A stretch of DNA of 6,241 bases from Paracoccaceae bacterium (GTDB lineage: Bacteria; Pseudomonadota; Alphaproteobacteria; Rhodobacterales; Rhodobacteraceae): contig JAGRMK010000321.1 of assembly GCA_020441345.1 (NCBI GenBank), positions 1-6,241 of the forward strand, written 5' to 3'. The translations under genes were made by a program, and so were the position numbers. The notes below the pieces were generated by a model that was not told where the DNA came from, searched no databases, and saw only the letters and a list, made by a program, of their open reading frames with translations. Of the stretch, positions 1 through 5,798 are shown piece after piece. The number at the start of each line of letters is the position of its first letter. The first letter of the stretch is position 1.

Positions 1-1202
1 CGTGACCAGCACATGCCCGCCGCCAGAGGCGTGCTGCTTATGTTGAAGCTATGCTCGCGCATCTTTGGAAACACGGGCACATGAGGGTCGGAATACTGAA
101 GGTCTGCGCCGGCGTCGCGCAGAAGCTCCATGATTTCCACCGAAGGGCTTTCGCGCATGTCATCGACGTTCTTCTTGTAAGCGATGCCCAGAACCATGAC
201 CCGGCTGCCCTTGAGCGATTTCCGTCGATCGTTCAGCGCCTTGACCAGCTTGCCGACAACGTATTCCGGCATCGCACGGTTGATTTCGCCTGACAGTTCG
301 ATGAAGCGGGTGTGCAGACCGTATTCACGCGCTTTCCACGTCAGGTAAAACGGGTCAATGGGAATGCAATGCCCACCCAATCCCGGGCCTGGATAATAGG
401 GCGTAAAGCCGAAAGGCTTGGTCGCTGCCGCGTCGATCACCTCGAAGATGTCGATCCCCATGCGATCTGCGACGATCTTCATTTCGTTGACCAGACCGAT
501 ATTCACTGCACGGTGGATGTTTTCCAGCAGTTTGGTCATCTCGGCGGCCTTGGTTGAACTGACCGGAACGATACGATCAATTGCCGGGCCATACAGCGCC
601 TTGCCGATCTCCAGGCAGGTCTCGGTGTGACCGCCAACGACCTTGGGAATGGTGTTGGTGGTGAAGTGAGCATTGCCGGGATCTTCGCGTTCGGGCGAAT
701 AGACCAAGAACACGTCCTGGCCGACAATCAGGCCTCTGGCCTCCATGCGGGGCAGGAGTTCTTCCTCTGTGGTGCCGGGATAGGTCGTGCTTTCCAGCGA
801 CAGGACATGTCCGGCTCTCAGATAGGGTATCACTGACTCGGTCGTCGCGATGACATAGCTCAAATCGGGTTCGCGATACTTGTTCAGCGGTGTCGGCACG
901 CACAGGATCAGCGCGTCTGCCTCACGCGCACGGCTGAAATCCGTGGTGCACTCCATGCCCGCCGCGTTTGCTTCGGCGATGGCGGCATCGCTGATATGCT
1001 CGATCTCGGACTGACCGCTGTTCAGTTTCGCTACTTTGCGCTCGTCGATATCGAAGCCAAGGACCTTGAAACCGATCCCGGCGTAGCGGAGAGCCAGAGG
1101 CTGACCAACATAACCCATGCCCAGGATGCCGATCACGGCCTCACGTTTGGCGAGCTTCTCCGTCAACTGTTTGGCGATCATATTGTCAGTCTTGGTATTC
1201 AT
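1..1202 (-). CDS. Nucleotide-sugar dehydrogenase, WbpA/UDP-GlcNAc 6-dehydrogenase type (3' end cut by window edge)
   Basis: This enzyme probably oxidises C6 of a UDP-sugar (UDP-N-acetylglucosamine or a close relative) to the uronic acid with two NAD+, in the cytoplasm, to supply a precursor for surface polysaccharide. Four hundred codons are visible. The N-terminal Rossmann motif GILGMGYVG is at residues 25-33. CVPTPL is at 101-106, followed by [15 protein letters not shown] is at 137-145 and SPEREDPGN at 169-177, both typical of the WbpA branch. The central helix has [17 protein letters not shown] at 224-240, and the catalytic cysteine is C279 in GGHCIPIDP. The C-terminal UDP-binding domain is present as far as SDPHVP. 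Family members are about 430 residues, so roughly 30-35 are missing beyond the edge. The start at 1202 is supported by a purine-rich GGAAAGGGA ribosome site 4-12 nt upstream. The gene follows marR on the same strand after 435 bp. The exact sugar substrate is inferred from similarity; UDP-glucose or UDP-GalNAc cannot be excluded. Confidence 0.93.
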   Translation of the reverse strand, partial: MNTKTDNMIAKQLTEKLAKREAVIGILGMGYVGQPLALRYAGIGFKVLGFDIDERKVAKLNSGQSEIEHISDAAIAEANAAGMECTTDFSRAREADALILCVPTPLNKYREPDLSYVIATTESVIPYLRAGHVLSLESTTYPGTTEEELLPRMEARGLIVGQDVFLVYSPEREDPGNAHFTTNTIPKVVGGHTETCLEIGKALYGPAIDRIVPVSSTKAAEMTKLLENIHRAVNIGLVNEMKIVADRMGIDIFEVIDAAATKPFGFTPYYPGPGLGGHCIPIDPFYLTWKAREYGLHTRFIELSGEINRAMPEYVVGKLVKALNDRRKSLKGSRVMVLGIAYKKNVDDMRESPSVEIMELLRDAGADLQYSDPHVPVFPKMREHSFNISSTPLAAGMCWS

Positions 1203-1238
1203 AATTTCCCTTTCCGGTACTCATGCCCGATAAGTCGA

Positions 1239-1256
1239 ATAATACAATTTTAAGCG
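1239..1256 (-). promoter_or_regulatory. Possible promoter -10 and regulator half-site of the dehydrogenase gene
   Basis: On the minus strand, CGCTTAAAATTG (1256-1245) is followed directly by TATTAT (1244-1239), a 5/6 match to the sigma-70 -10 consensus. Transcription would begin about 30 nt before the ATG at 1202, leaving a short leader that contains the ribosome site. I find no good -35 hexamer at 16-18 nt; the best, ACCACA, matches 3/6. CGCTTAAAATTG matches 11 of 12 bases of the palindrome in front of the upstream marR gene (2103-2092). A regulator bound here would sit in the promoter spacer. The promoter and the operator role are both inference. Confidence 0.4.
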
Positions 1257-1440
1257 CTTCGTGTGGTCGTAGCGGATAGCGCAGAGCATCTGACTTGAAC
1301 AGCCTCCAGAGCGATCGATTTGGCGTATCTCTCAACAGAGTTCGACAGGTTTCCAGAGCCCGCGCCAGCCTGGTTCAGGCAACCGTTACTGTTCCGGCCC
1401 GTCGCGATGCGCCGCAAAATGTGAGGTTCCATGCGGTCGC

Positions 1441-1502
1441 GCAGTCGATCCGACTGCCTCCTATTTGCGTCTGCAGAAACGCGCAGATGCTTGGCGGCAA
1501 GC
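1441..1502. other. Cluster of three small inverted repeats
   Basis: Three potential stem-loops lie side by side. The first, 1441-1457, is a perfect 7-bp stem (GCAGTCG/CGACTGC) with a 3-nt loop. The second, 1467-1490, is an 8-bp stem including one G-T pair with an 8-nt loop. The third, 1489-1502, is a 5-bp stem (GCTTG/CAAGC) with a 4-nt loop, sharing two bases with the second. No T-run follows on either strand, so these are not typical terminators. They could be part of a structured leader, a small RNA, or chance in GC-rich DNA. Confidence 0.25.
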
Positions 1503-1637
1503 AAGACGCGATGATCGTGTTCGAGTTTCATCCGATCCGTGTCCTGAAATTCAATCGCATTGGGAATAGGCCATAAAGCAAACACTCGTAATGAAGTAGA
1601 AATGAAGGGTGGTGTATTAGCTATTTGAATGCACGTC

Positions 1638-1994
1638 TCAGGATTCTTGCGTGATTGTATGTCCCATGTCACTCTGTAGTGCTTGGATCTCGGTTTTCAG
1701 CGCTTCGTATTCTTCCAGCTTGCGCGACAGAAAAGTCTGTGCAAGCTCTGCCTTGGCGGCAAGACCGCTGGGCGTCAGGATATAGGCATAGCGTCTCTTG
1801 TCCTTGGCCGCGGTAAAATTTCCGAGTTTGAGCAGGCCCTTTTCGACCAGGGCATTGAGCACGTAATGCATGCCACCGGCGCTGATCCCGACAGCCTTCG
1901 CCAGCTCACGCTGACTCATCTCCGGGTTCTCATGCAGCAGTCTGAGCACTCTGAATTGAGCGTCTTCGCGCAGTCTGTCGCGTCGGCCGGTCAT
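1638..1994 (-). CDS. MarR-family EPS-associated transcriptional regulator
   Basis: This is a small DNA-binding regulator of 118 residues with a winged helix-turn-helix fold. Helices two and three are at about residues 26-35 (MSQRELAKAV) and 38-52 (SAGGMHYVLNALVEK). They are followed by a wing at about 54-75 containing the basic run KDKRRYAYILT. The C-terminal part, about 88-110, is a heptad-like helix (FLSRKLEEYEALKTEI) likely to pair two subunits. Length and sequence fit the group called MarR-family EPS-associated regulators, which are found beside exopolysaccharide genes. The next gene downstream on the same strand is a nucleotide-sugar dehydrogenase, which agrees. The start at 1994 is favoured by GGAG five nt upstream (2003-2000). 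A 16-bp palindrome about 94 bp upstream may be its own operator. The ligand, and whether it represses or activates, are unknown. Confidence 0.85.
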   Translation of the reverse strand: MTGRRDRLREDAQFRVLRLLHENPEMSQRELAKAVGISAGGMHYVLNALVEKGLLKLGNFTAAKDKRRYAYILTPSGLAAKAELAQTFLSRKLEEYEALKTEIQALQSDMGHTITQES

Positions 1995-2087
1995 GCCGTC
2001 TCCAGTGTTGCATCAGCGTCGGCACCTTGGCCGGTGCATCGGTATTTTCGCATCCAGTCGCGAGACATACGGGCTAATCGGCGCGAC

Positions 2088-2122
2088 CGCTCAATTTTGA
2101 GCGATACCAGCCCTCGGTCCAA
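2088..2122 (-). promoter_or_regulatory. Palindromic operator candidate overlapping a possible marR promoter
   Basis: CGCTCAAAATTGAGCG (2103-2088 on the minus strand) is an inverted repeat with perfect 7-bp arms around a 2-bp centre. Its size and AT-rich core suit a MarR-family dimer. A weak promoter can be drawn across it: TTGGAC (2122-2117, 3/6 to the -35 consensus), a 17-nt spacer, then CAAAAT (2099-2094, 4/6 to the -10), so the -10 would lie inside the palindrome. That is the usual geometry for self-repression. The leader to the marR ATG would be about 90 nt. The palindrome is seen directly; the promoter and binding are inference. Confidence 0.45.
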
Positions 2123-2226
2123 CATGCAATTGGAAACAGGGCAGGCATCAATGGACAGGTGCAAAACGGAAGCACCGCTTTACCGTCGCACGTGCAGGGC
2201 GAATGAGGCCTGGGTTTGGCGGATCG

Positions 2227-2254
2227 ACTCCACGCACGACGTCGTGCATCGAGT
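2227..2254. repeat. 28-bp imperfect palindrome with a perfect 14-bp core
   Basis: The core GCACGAC/GTCGTGC (2234-2247) is a perfect 14-bp palindrome. After three bases on each side with only one matching pair, the arms ACTC (2227-2230) and GAGT (2251-2254) match again, giving 12 of 14 paired positions in all. It lies about 90 bp past the sixA stop and about 230 bp before the marR start. It could be a binding site for a dimeric regulator, a dispersed intergenic repeat, or a transcript-end structure, though no T-run follows. Confidence 0.4.
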
Positions 2255-2314
2255 ACATCGGCGGCCGAGTTGGCGCAACCGCAAATTGCTGCAAGTGCGA
2301 AGCCCCGCAGGCAG

Positions 2315-2335
2315 GAGGCGTTGGCGAGGCGCCTC
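2315..2335 (-). terminator. Weak candidate terminator hairpin after the sixA gene
   Basis: Six nt past the sixA stop on the minus strand, GAGGCG (2335-2330) can pair with CGCCTC (2320-2315) around a 9-nt loop. Positions 2326-2335 alone also form a perfect 10-bp palindrome. No T-run follows, so a classic intrinsic terminator is not shown. It could be a transcript-stabilising hairpin at the end of the operon. Confidence 0.22.
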
Positions 2336-2340
2336 TCTTG

Positions 2341-2847
2341 TCAGGTGGCGAGTTCGCGCGGAACGATGAAGTCGCGGACCGCGGCCATCGCGTAATCCGC
2401 ATCTTTCCAGTCGTCGATTTCCAGCGTGACGACCAATGTCGCGCCGGTCGGGTAGTGGCGGAACTCGGGATTGAGAGGCGCTTTTGCGACGATGCGTTCC
2501 GCGAACTCGCTGATCCCCGGATTATGGCCGATCATCATCACGGTATCTGCCTTGGCATGGCGCAGAACCGCCAGCATGACATCGGGTCCGGCATGATAGA
2601 GCGCCGGTTTCAACGTCAGAACCGGCGAGCCGGGCAAGGCCGGGGCGGCGCCGTCCCAAGTCTGGCGGGTGCGCAGGGCATCCGAGCACAGCACCTCGTC
2701 GGGCAAATACCCGCGCGAGGCAAGCCAGGTGCCCAGGTCGATGGCGGCGGCCCTGCCGCGCTCATTGAGCGGCCGGTCATGGTCGGGGGTCGTCGGGTCA
2801 TCCCAGCTGGACTTGGTATGCCGCGTCAGGATCAGGCGCTTTGTCAT
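2341..2847 (-). CDS. SixA-type histidine phosphatase family protein
   Basis: This 168-residue protein belongs to the histidine phosphatase (phosphoglycerate mutase-like) superfamily and is close in size and motifs to SixA, which removes phosphate from phosphohistidine proteins. The N-terminal signature LTRHTKS carries the phospho-accepting H10 after R9. SDALRTRQT (55-63) provides the second arginine, R59, and GHNPG (107-111) carries the second catalytic histidine, H108. All the core residues are present and no signal peptide is seen, so an active cytoplasmic phosphatase is likely. The start at 2847 puts RHT at the usual distance from the N terminus and makes an ATGA overlap with the Fe-S protein gene. 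A longer frame reaching 2934 would only add residues overlapping that gene. It is the last gene of the run. Its real substrate is unknown; PTS-like phosphohistidine proteins or a small phosphorylated metabolite are both possible. Confidence 0.85.
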   Translation of the reverse strand: MTKRLILTRHTKSSWDDPTTPDHDRPLNERGRAAAIDLGTWLASRGYLPDEVLCSDALRTRQTWDGAAPALPGSPVLTLKPALYHAGPDVMLAVLRHAKADTVMMIGHNPGISEFAERIVAKAPLNPEFRHYPTGATLVVTLEIDDWKDADYAMAAVRDFIVPRELAT

Positions 2848-3488
2848 GGGTGAAACTGGCTCATATGATAGGCGGATTGATCCGCAAGTCTTGCATGGCT
2901 TTGCGCGGCGGGGCAAGCGCGGCGCGCAAGACACCCGTTGGAAAGACAGTCTTTTCCCGCTTCGGTATCAAGATAGGCGTGGCAGGCGCTGGTTTCGTAG
3001 CGAGTGGGTGACAGGGCCGCGACAGGGCAGGCGGTTCGGCAGGGCTGTTCTGGACAGTGCAGGCAGGGGTTTTCGACGCGGGGTAGCAGCAGATCGAAGG
3101 GCACCGCCAAAGCCCCGCGAAACGATGCCCAGAGCCCTGCGTCTGCATGAACCAGCATCCCGACCGGGCTTTGCCAGAACGCGCCGGACTGCAGCGCCCA
3201 ATGAAAGAAGGGCGGATAGGGCGGTCCGTCCGAGGGAAACACGGCGCGGCCATGAAACCGCGTGGCCAGGTCGTTCAAAATTCGCTTTGACCATCGGTCG
3301 ATGGGATCGGTGCGGCCGTCACTCCATTCCCGAGAAGCAGTCACCCGCCGCCACCAATCCTCTCCACCGCCCGGCCCGATAAGGACCAGGGTCTGTAGCG
3401 GTGCCGGGCAGAAGCCGGGATCGGCGGGCAGGGCGCCAAGCGCGACCAGATGCTCTGCCCGCAGCGCGTCGAGCAGGTCAGGCGCCAT
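2844..3488 (-). CDS. Ferredoxin-like protein with two 4Fe-4S cysteine clusters and a QueG/MMACHC-like core
   Basis: This 214-residue protein has eight cysteines in its C-terminal third that could hold two iron-sulfur clusters: C142-x2-C145-x4-C150-x3-C154-P, then C169, C181-x4-C186 and C192-P. Similar Rhodobacterales proteins are usually named simply ferredoxin or 4Fe-4S protein. Residues about 75-135 contain [11 protein letters not shown] and then SPVGMLVH with [13 protein letters not shown] at about 107-130. That pattern recalls the cobalamin-binding core of MMACHC and of QueG (epoxyqueuosine reductase), but the protein is much shorter than QueG at about 350 residues. A redox role, perhaps with a corrinoid, is inferred and the substrate is unknown. 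The start at 3488 overlaps the argB end by 11 nt, and the stop overlaps the sixA start as ATGA. No clear ribosome site is seen, so translation is probably coupled. Confidence 0.78.
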   Translation of the reverse strand: MAPDLLDALRAEHLVALGALPADPGFCPAPLQTLVLIGPGGGEDWWRRVTASREWSDGRTDPIDRWSKRILNDLATRFHGRAVFPSDGPPYPPFFHWALQSGAFWQSPVGMLVHADAGLWASFRGALAVPFDLLLPRVENPCLHCPEQPCRTACPVAALSPTRYETSACHAYLDTEAGKDCLSNGCLARRACPAAQSHARLADQSAYHMSQFHP

Positions 3489-4377
3489 GCCCGCGCGTGC
3501 TCACCGGTCGCGCGGTCGAGCGGATCATGCTGCCCGCGCCGTGTTCGGTGAACAATTCCAGAAGGCAGGCATTCGGCACCCGGCCGTCGAGGATCACCAC
3601 GGCCCGCACCCCCTGTTCCAGCGCAGCCAGCGCGGTTTCGGTCTTGGGGATCATGCCGCCGGCGATCGTGCCTGCCGCCGTCATCTCGCGCACCTGATCG
3701 GGGGTGAGTTCGGTGACGACATTGCCGGTCTCGTCCTTGACGCCCGACACATCGGTCAGCAGCAACAGGCGATCGGCCTTCAACGCGCCGGCGATCGCCC
3801 CCGCAGCGGTGTCGCCGTTGACGTTGAACGTCTCGTTGGCTTTCATCCCCGTGGCGACCGGCGCCACAACCGGGATGATCCCGGCGTTGTAAAGGTCGCG
3901 CAGCACCTGAACGTTCATCTCGACAGGGCGCCCGACGAAACCCAGCTCAGGGTCATCTGCTTCGCAGACCATCATGTCGTCGTCCTTGCCCGACAGGCCG
4001 ACGGCGCGCCCGCCTTCGTCCATGATCGCCTGCACGATGCGCTTGTTGACCAGACCTGTCAGAACCATTTCGACAACTTCGACCGTGGCCTTGTCGGTCA
4101 CCCGCTTGCCACGGACGAATTCCGACTTGATGCCCAGACGCGCCAGAAGATCGTTGATCATCGGTCCGCCGCCATGCACCACGATCGGGTTCAGCCCCAC
4201 CTGTCGCATCAGCACGATATCGCGGGCGAACTCGGCCATGGCCTCTTCGTCGCCCATCGCGTTGCCGCCGAACTTGACGACCACGACGGCGCCGGAGAAG
4301 CGCTGCAAATAGGGAAGGGCCTCGGACAAGGTCCTGGCGATGGCGGTCCAGTCACGGTTCATGGTCTGCTGTCTCAT
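3478..4377 (-). CDS. argB: Acetylglutamate kinase
   Basis: This enzyme phosphorylates N-acetyl-L-glutamate with ATP, the second step of arginine biosynthesis, in the cytoplasm. The 299-residue product has the amino-acid-kinase motifs in order: KFGGNAM at 35-41 (phosphate-binding K35), HGGGP at 68-72 (substrate-binding loop), FVRGKRVTD at 87-95, NVNGDTAA at 186-192, and GGMIPK at 240-245 with the catalytic lysine K245. HGAGSMI near 279-285 closes the domain. About 30 residues precede KFGG, whereas the E. coli enzyme begins almost directly at its equivalent motif. Such an N-terminal helix marks the hexameric, arginine-inhibited class, so feedback inhibition is likely. The start is ambiguous: ATG at 4377 lies 6 nt after the engB stop, another ATG at 4362 gives 294 residues, and neither has a strong ribosome site. 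The 3' end overlaps the Fe-S protein gene by 11 nt. Confidence 0.97.
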   Translation of the reverse strand: MRQQTMNRDWTAIARTLSEALPYLQRFSGAVVVVKFGGNAMGDEEAMAEFARDIVLMRQVGLNPIVVHGGGPMINDLLARLGIKSEFVRGKRVTDKATVEVVEMVLTGLVNKRIVQAIMDEGGRAVGLSGKDDDMMVCEADDPELGFVGRPVEMNVQVLRDLYNAGIIPVVAPVATGMKANETFNVNGDTAAGAIAGALKADRLLLLTDVSGVKDETGNVVTELTPDQVREMTAAGTIAGGMIPKTETALAALEQGVRAVVILDGRVPNACLLELFTEHGAGSMIRSTARPVSTRGHGA

Positions 4378-4383
4378 GGTCGA

Positions 4384-5040
4384 TTACTGCATGGTGGCGA
4401 TGAGGGCGCGAAGAGTCTCGATACCGTCGCCTTTTTCGGACGAGGTGACAAGGATCTCCGGATAGGCCGCCGGATGCTGTTGCAATGCGGCACGGACCTG
4501 GGCCAGCGTGCGTTCGCGTTCCGCGGTGCCGATCTTGTCGGCCTTTGTCAGCACGACCTGAAAGGTGACAGCCGCCTTGTTCAACAGCTGCATGATCTCA
4601 TCATCGACCTTTTTCACCCCGTGGCGCATGTCGATCAGCACAAAGGCCCGTCGCAGCGTCGCCCGCCCCGACAGATAGGCCTTGAGCAAGGCTTGCCATT
4701 GCTTGACCACATGCACCGGCGCCTCGGCAAATCCATAGCCGGGAAGATCGACCAGGAAGAACTGGCCGCCGACATCGAAATAGTTGATCTCTTGCGTGCG
4801 GCCGGGTGTGTTTGAGGTCCGCGCAAGCGCCTTTCGGCCAGTCAAGGCATTGATCAAGCTTGATTTACCGACATTCGAGCGCCCGGCAAAACAGACCTCC
4901 AGCCGGTCGGCGGGGGGCAGGCCAGACATTGCCACCACACCCTTGACGAAGTCGACTTCGCCGGCAAAGAGCTTGCGCCCGGCCTCCAGGTCTTCGGGCG
5001 TCGGGGTTGCGGTCAGCGGAAAAGGCAGCGGAGCGGTCAT
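4384..5040 (-). CDS. engB: Ribosome-biogenesis GTPase EngB (YihA/YsxC)
   Basis: This is a small TRAFAC GTPase needed for assembly of the large ribosomal subunit. The 218-residue product carries every G motif: G1 GRSNVGKS at 53-60, G2 within NTPGRTQ at 77-83, G3 DLPGYG at 98-103, G4 TKAD at 165-168 and G5 TSSEKG at 199-204. The NYFDVG and DMRHG segments are typical of EngB. Length matches the family, with a slightly extended N terminus of about 45 residues before the GTPase fold. The start at 5040 forms an ATGA overlap with the MOSC gene stop, and argB follows after 6 nt, so translation is probably coupled. It is usually essential in bacteria. Confidence 0.97.
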   Translation of the reverse strand: MTAPLPFPLTATPTPEDLEAGRKLFAGEVDFVKGVVAMSGLPPADRLEVCFAGRSNVGKSSLINALTGRKALARTSNTPGRTQEINYFDVGGQFFLVDLPGYGFAEAPVHVVKQWQALLKAYLSGRATLRRAFVLIDMRHGVKKVDDEIMQLLNKAAVTFQVVLTKADKIGTAERERTLAQVRAALQQHPAAYPEILVTSSEKGDGIETLRALIATMQ

Positions 5041-5798
5041 GGCAGGATGGTTACCTCGTCATCAACAGAGATGTCTCCGGGCACGGTGACACGGGCGTAT
5101 ACGCCAAAATCCCGATGACCCCAACCGTGTTCGAGTGCCGCCAGAGTATCGCCCCCGGCACGGCCGGTCAGCGGGTCAAAGGTGGTTGCGGCGCAGCGGG
5201 TGATGCGCTCTTCGACACGGAGCCGAGCCGTGCCGATCTGCACCTCCTTGCCGATCAGGTTGAATTCTTCCCAGGGGGCGAGCCCATCCAGCCACAGATT
5301 GCCACGCCAGCGATGAATCGACAGATCCAGGCCCATCCGTTTACCCAGGATCCGGTGCGACGTCGTGCTGAGGATGGCGAGGAATGGTTCGGGCACATCG
5401 GTGAGCGCCCCGCCATCGGCGCGACTAACCAGGCGGGCAGGGTGCGGGCGGTTAGCTGGCCAGAGGGGGCGCAGCCAGGCGACCAAAGCATCGCCATCGT
5501 CGGGAAGTCGGCCGTGGAAATCGTCGCAAATCGGGTGCGAAAGGGTAATCGCACCGCTGGCTGCGTCGAAATCGGCGCGGACGGCCTGCAGCGTCCCTTC
5601 GGCGGCACCCCGCACGAAACGCATCTTGGGCTGCCAGTCGATCCGATCGGCGTCGAAACCCGCCGCCTCGGTTGCCACGGCCCACAGGCGGTCAAATGGA
5701 AGGGGGCGGCCCTGGGTCAGGGCCGCCCTTTCGATTTCCTGATACCCGACCGACTTGATCGGATGCCGGACAAGACGCGCCAGACGCACCGGCGTCAT
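5037..5798 (-). CDS. MOSC-domain protein with N-terminal beta-barrel (MOSC_N)
   Basis: This 253-residue protein has the two-part layout of YcbX/mARC-like proteins. An N-terminal MOSC beta-barrel region (about 1-115) opens with the signature LVRHPIKSVG at 9-18. The MOSC domain (about 125-253) contains RWRGNLWLDG at 163-172, APWEEF at 174-179, and the block RCAATTFDPLTGR at 201-213 with the conserved cysteine C202, the expected molybdenum-cofactor ligand. FGVYA at 231-235 and a final beta strand complete the domain. Such proteins bind molybdenum cofactor and reduce N-hydroxylated compounds or handle sulfur, but the substrate here is unknown. No C-terminal ferredoxin domain is present, unlike YcbX, so it needs a separate electron donor. 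It begins within the yidC stop (ATGA) and ends within the engB start (ATGA). This position between yidC and engB fits Rhodobacterales gene order. Confidence 0.9.
   Translation of the reverse strand: MTPVRLARLVRHPIKSVGYQEIERAALTQGRPLPFDRLWAVATEAAGFDADRIDWQPKMRFVRGAAEGTLQAVRADFDAASGAITLSHPICDDFHGRLPDDGDALVAWLRPLWPANRPHPARLVSRADGGALTDVPEPFLAILSTTSHRILGKRMGLDLSIHRWRGNLWLDGLAPWEEFNLIGKEVQIGTARLRVEERITRCAATTFDPLTGRAGGDTLAALEHGWGHRDFGVYARVTVPGDISVDDEVTILP

Larger units (their letters stand above)
1203..1637. other. 435-bp gap between marR and the dehydrogenase gene
   Basis: No convincing gene is seen. A 140-codon open frame on the minus strand (1672-1250) starts inside marR, and a 93-codon frame on the plus strand (1295-1576) overlaps it. 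Neither product resembles a family I know and neither has a well-placed ribosome site. The stretch holds the possible promoter and half-site near 1239-1256 and three small hairpins between 1441 and 1502. The length is generous for a leader within one operon, which fits a separate promoter for the dehydrogenase. It could also hold a small RNA or a decayed gene. Confidence 0.6.
1995..2340. other. Intergenic region between the sixA and marR genes
   Basis: There are about 346 bp without a gene that I can support. Open frames crossing it on both strands (2203-2853 plus, 2402-2148 minus) run into the sixA gene and look like its shadows with unrecognised tails. From right to left the stretch contains a GC-rich hairpin after the sixA stop, a 28-bp imperfect palindrome at 2227-2254, an 8-bp palindrome GCACGTGC at 2188-2195, the 16-bp palindrome at 2088-2103, and a 5-bp stem GCACC/GGTGC at 2022-2037 within the presumed marR leader. 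Confidence 0.6.

Noticed and set aside
1..40. Possible frameshift at the visible end of the dehydrogenase, because another frame reads VLVT, which resembles the VVIVTDH motif of the family
   Set aside because: The accepted frame ([11 protein letters not shown] then an arginine codon start) has the right number of residues between STPL and the expected FD-x-VVxATDH motif beyond the edge, so no shift is needed.
1250..1672. 140-codon open frame on the minus strand in the marR-dehydrogenase gap
   Set aside because: It begins inside marR, has no recognisable domain or suitable ribosome site, and overlaps an equally unremarkable plus-strand frame. Long open frames arise by chance at this GC content.
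2203..2853. 216-codon plus-strand and 84-codon minus-strand (2402-2148) frames around the sixA 3' end
   Set aside because: Most of each is the shadow of the phosphatase gene; the remaining parts have no recognisable features or start signals.
2848..2934. Longer N terminus for the phosphatase, starting at 2934
   Set aside because: It would place the RHT motif about 38 residues in, unlike the family, and overlap the Fe-S gene by about 90 nt. The start at 2847 gives the expected N terminus and an ATGA overlap.
3262..4815. 517-codon open frame on the plus strand
   Set aside because: It lies opposite the Fe-S protein, argB and engB genes, whose motifs are complete. The product is rich in H, D, R and G, typical of an antisense shadow.
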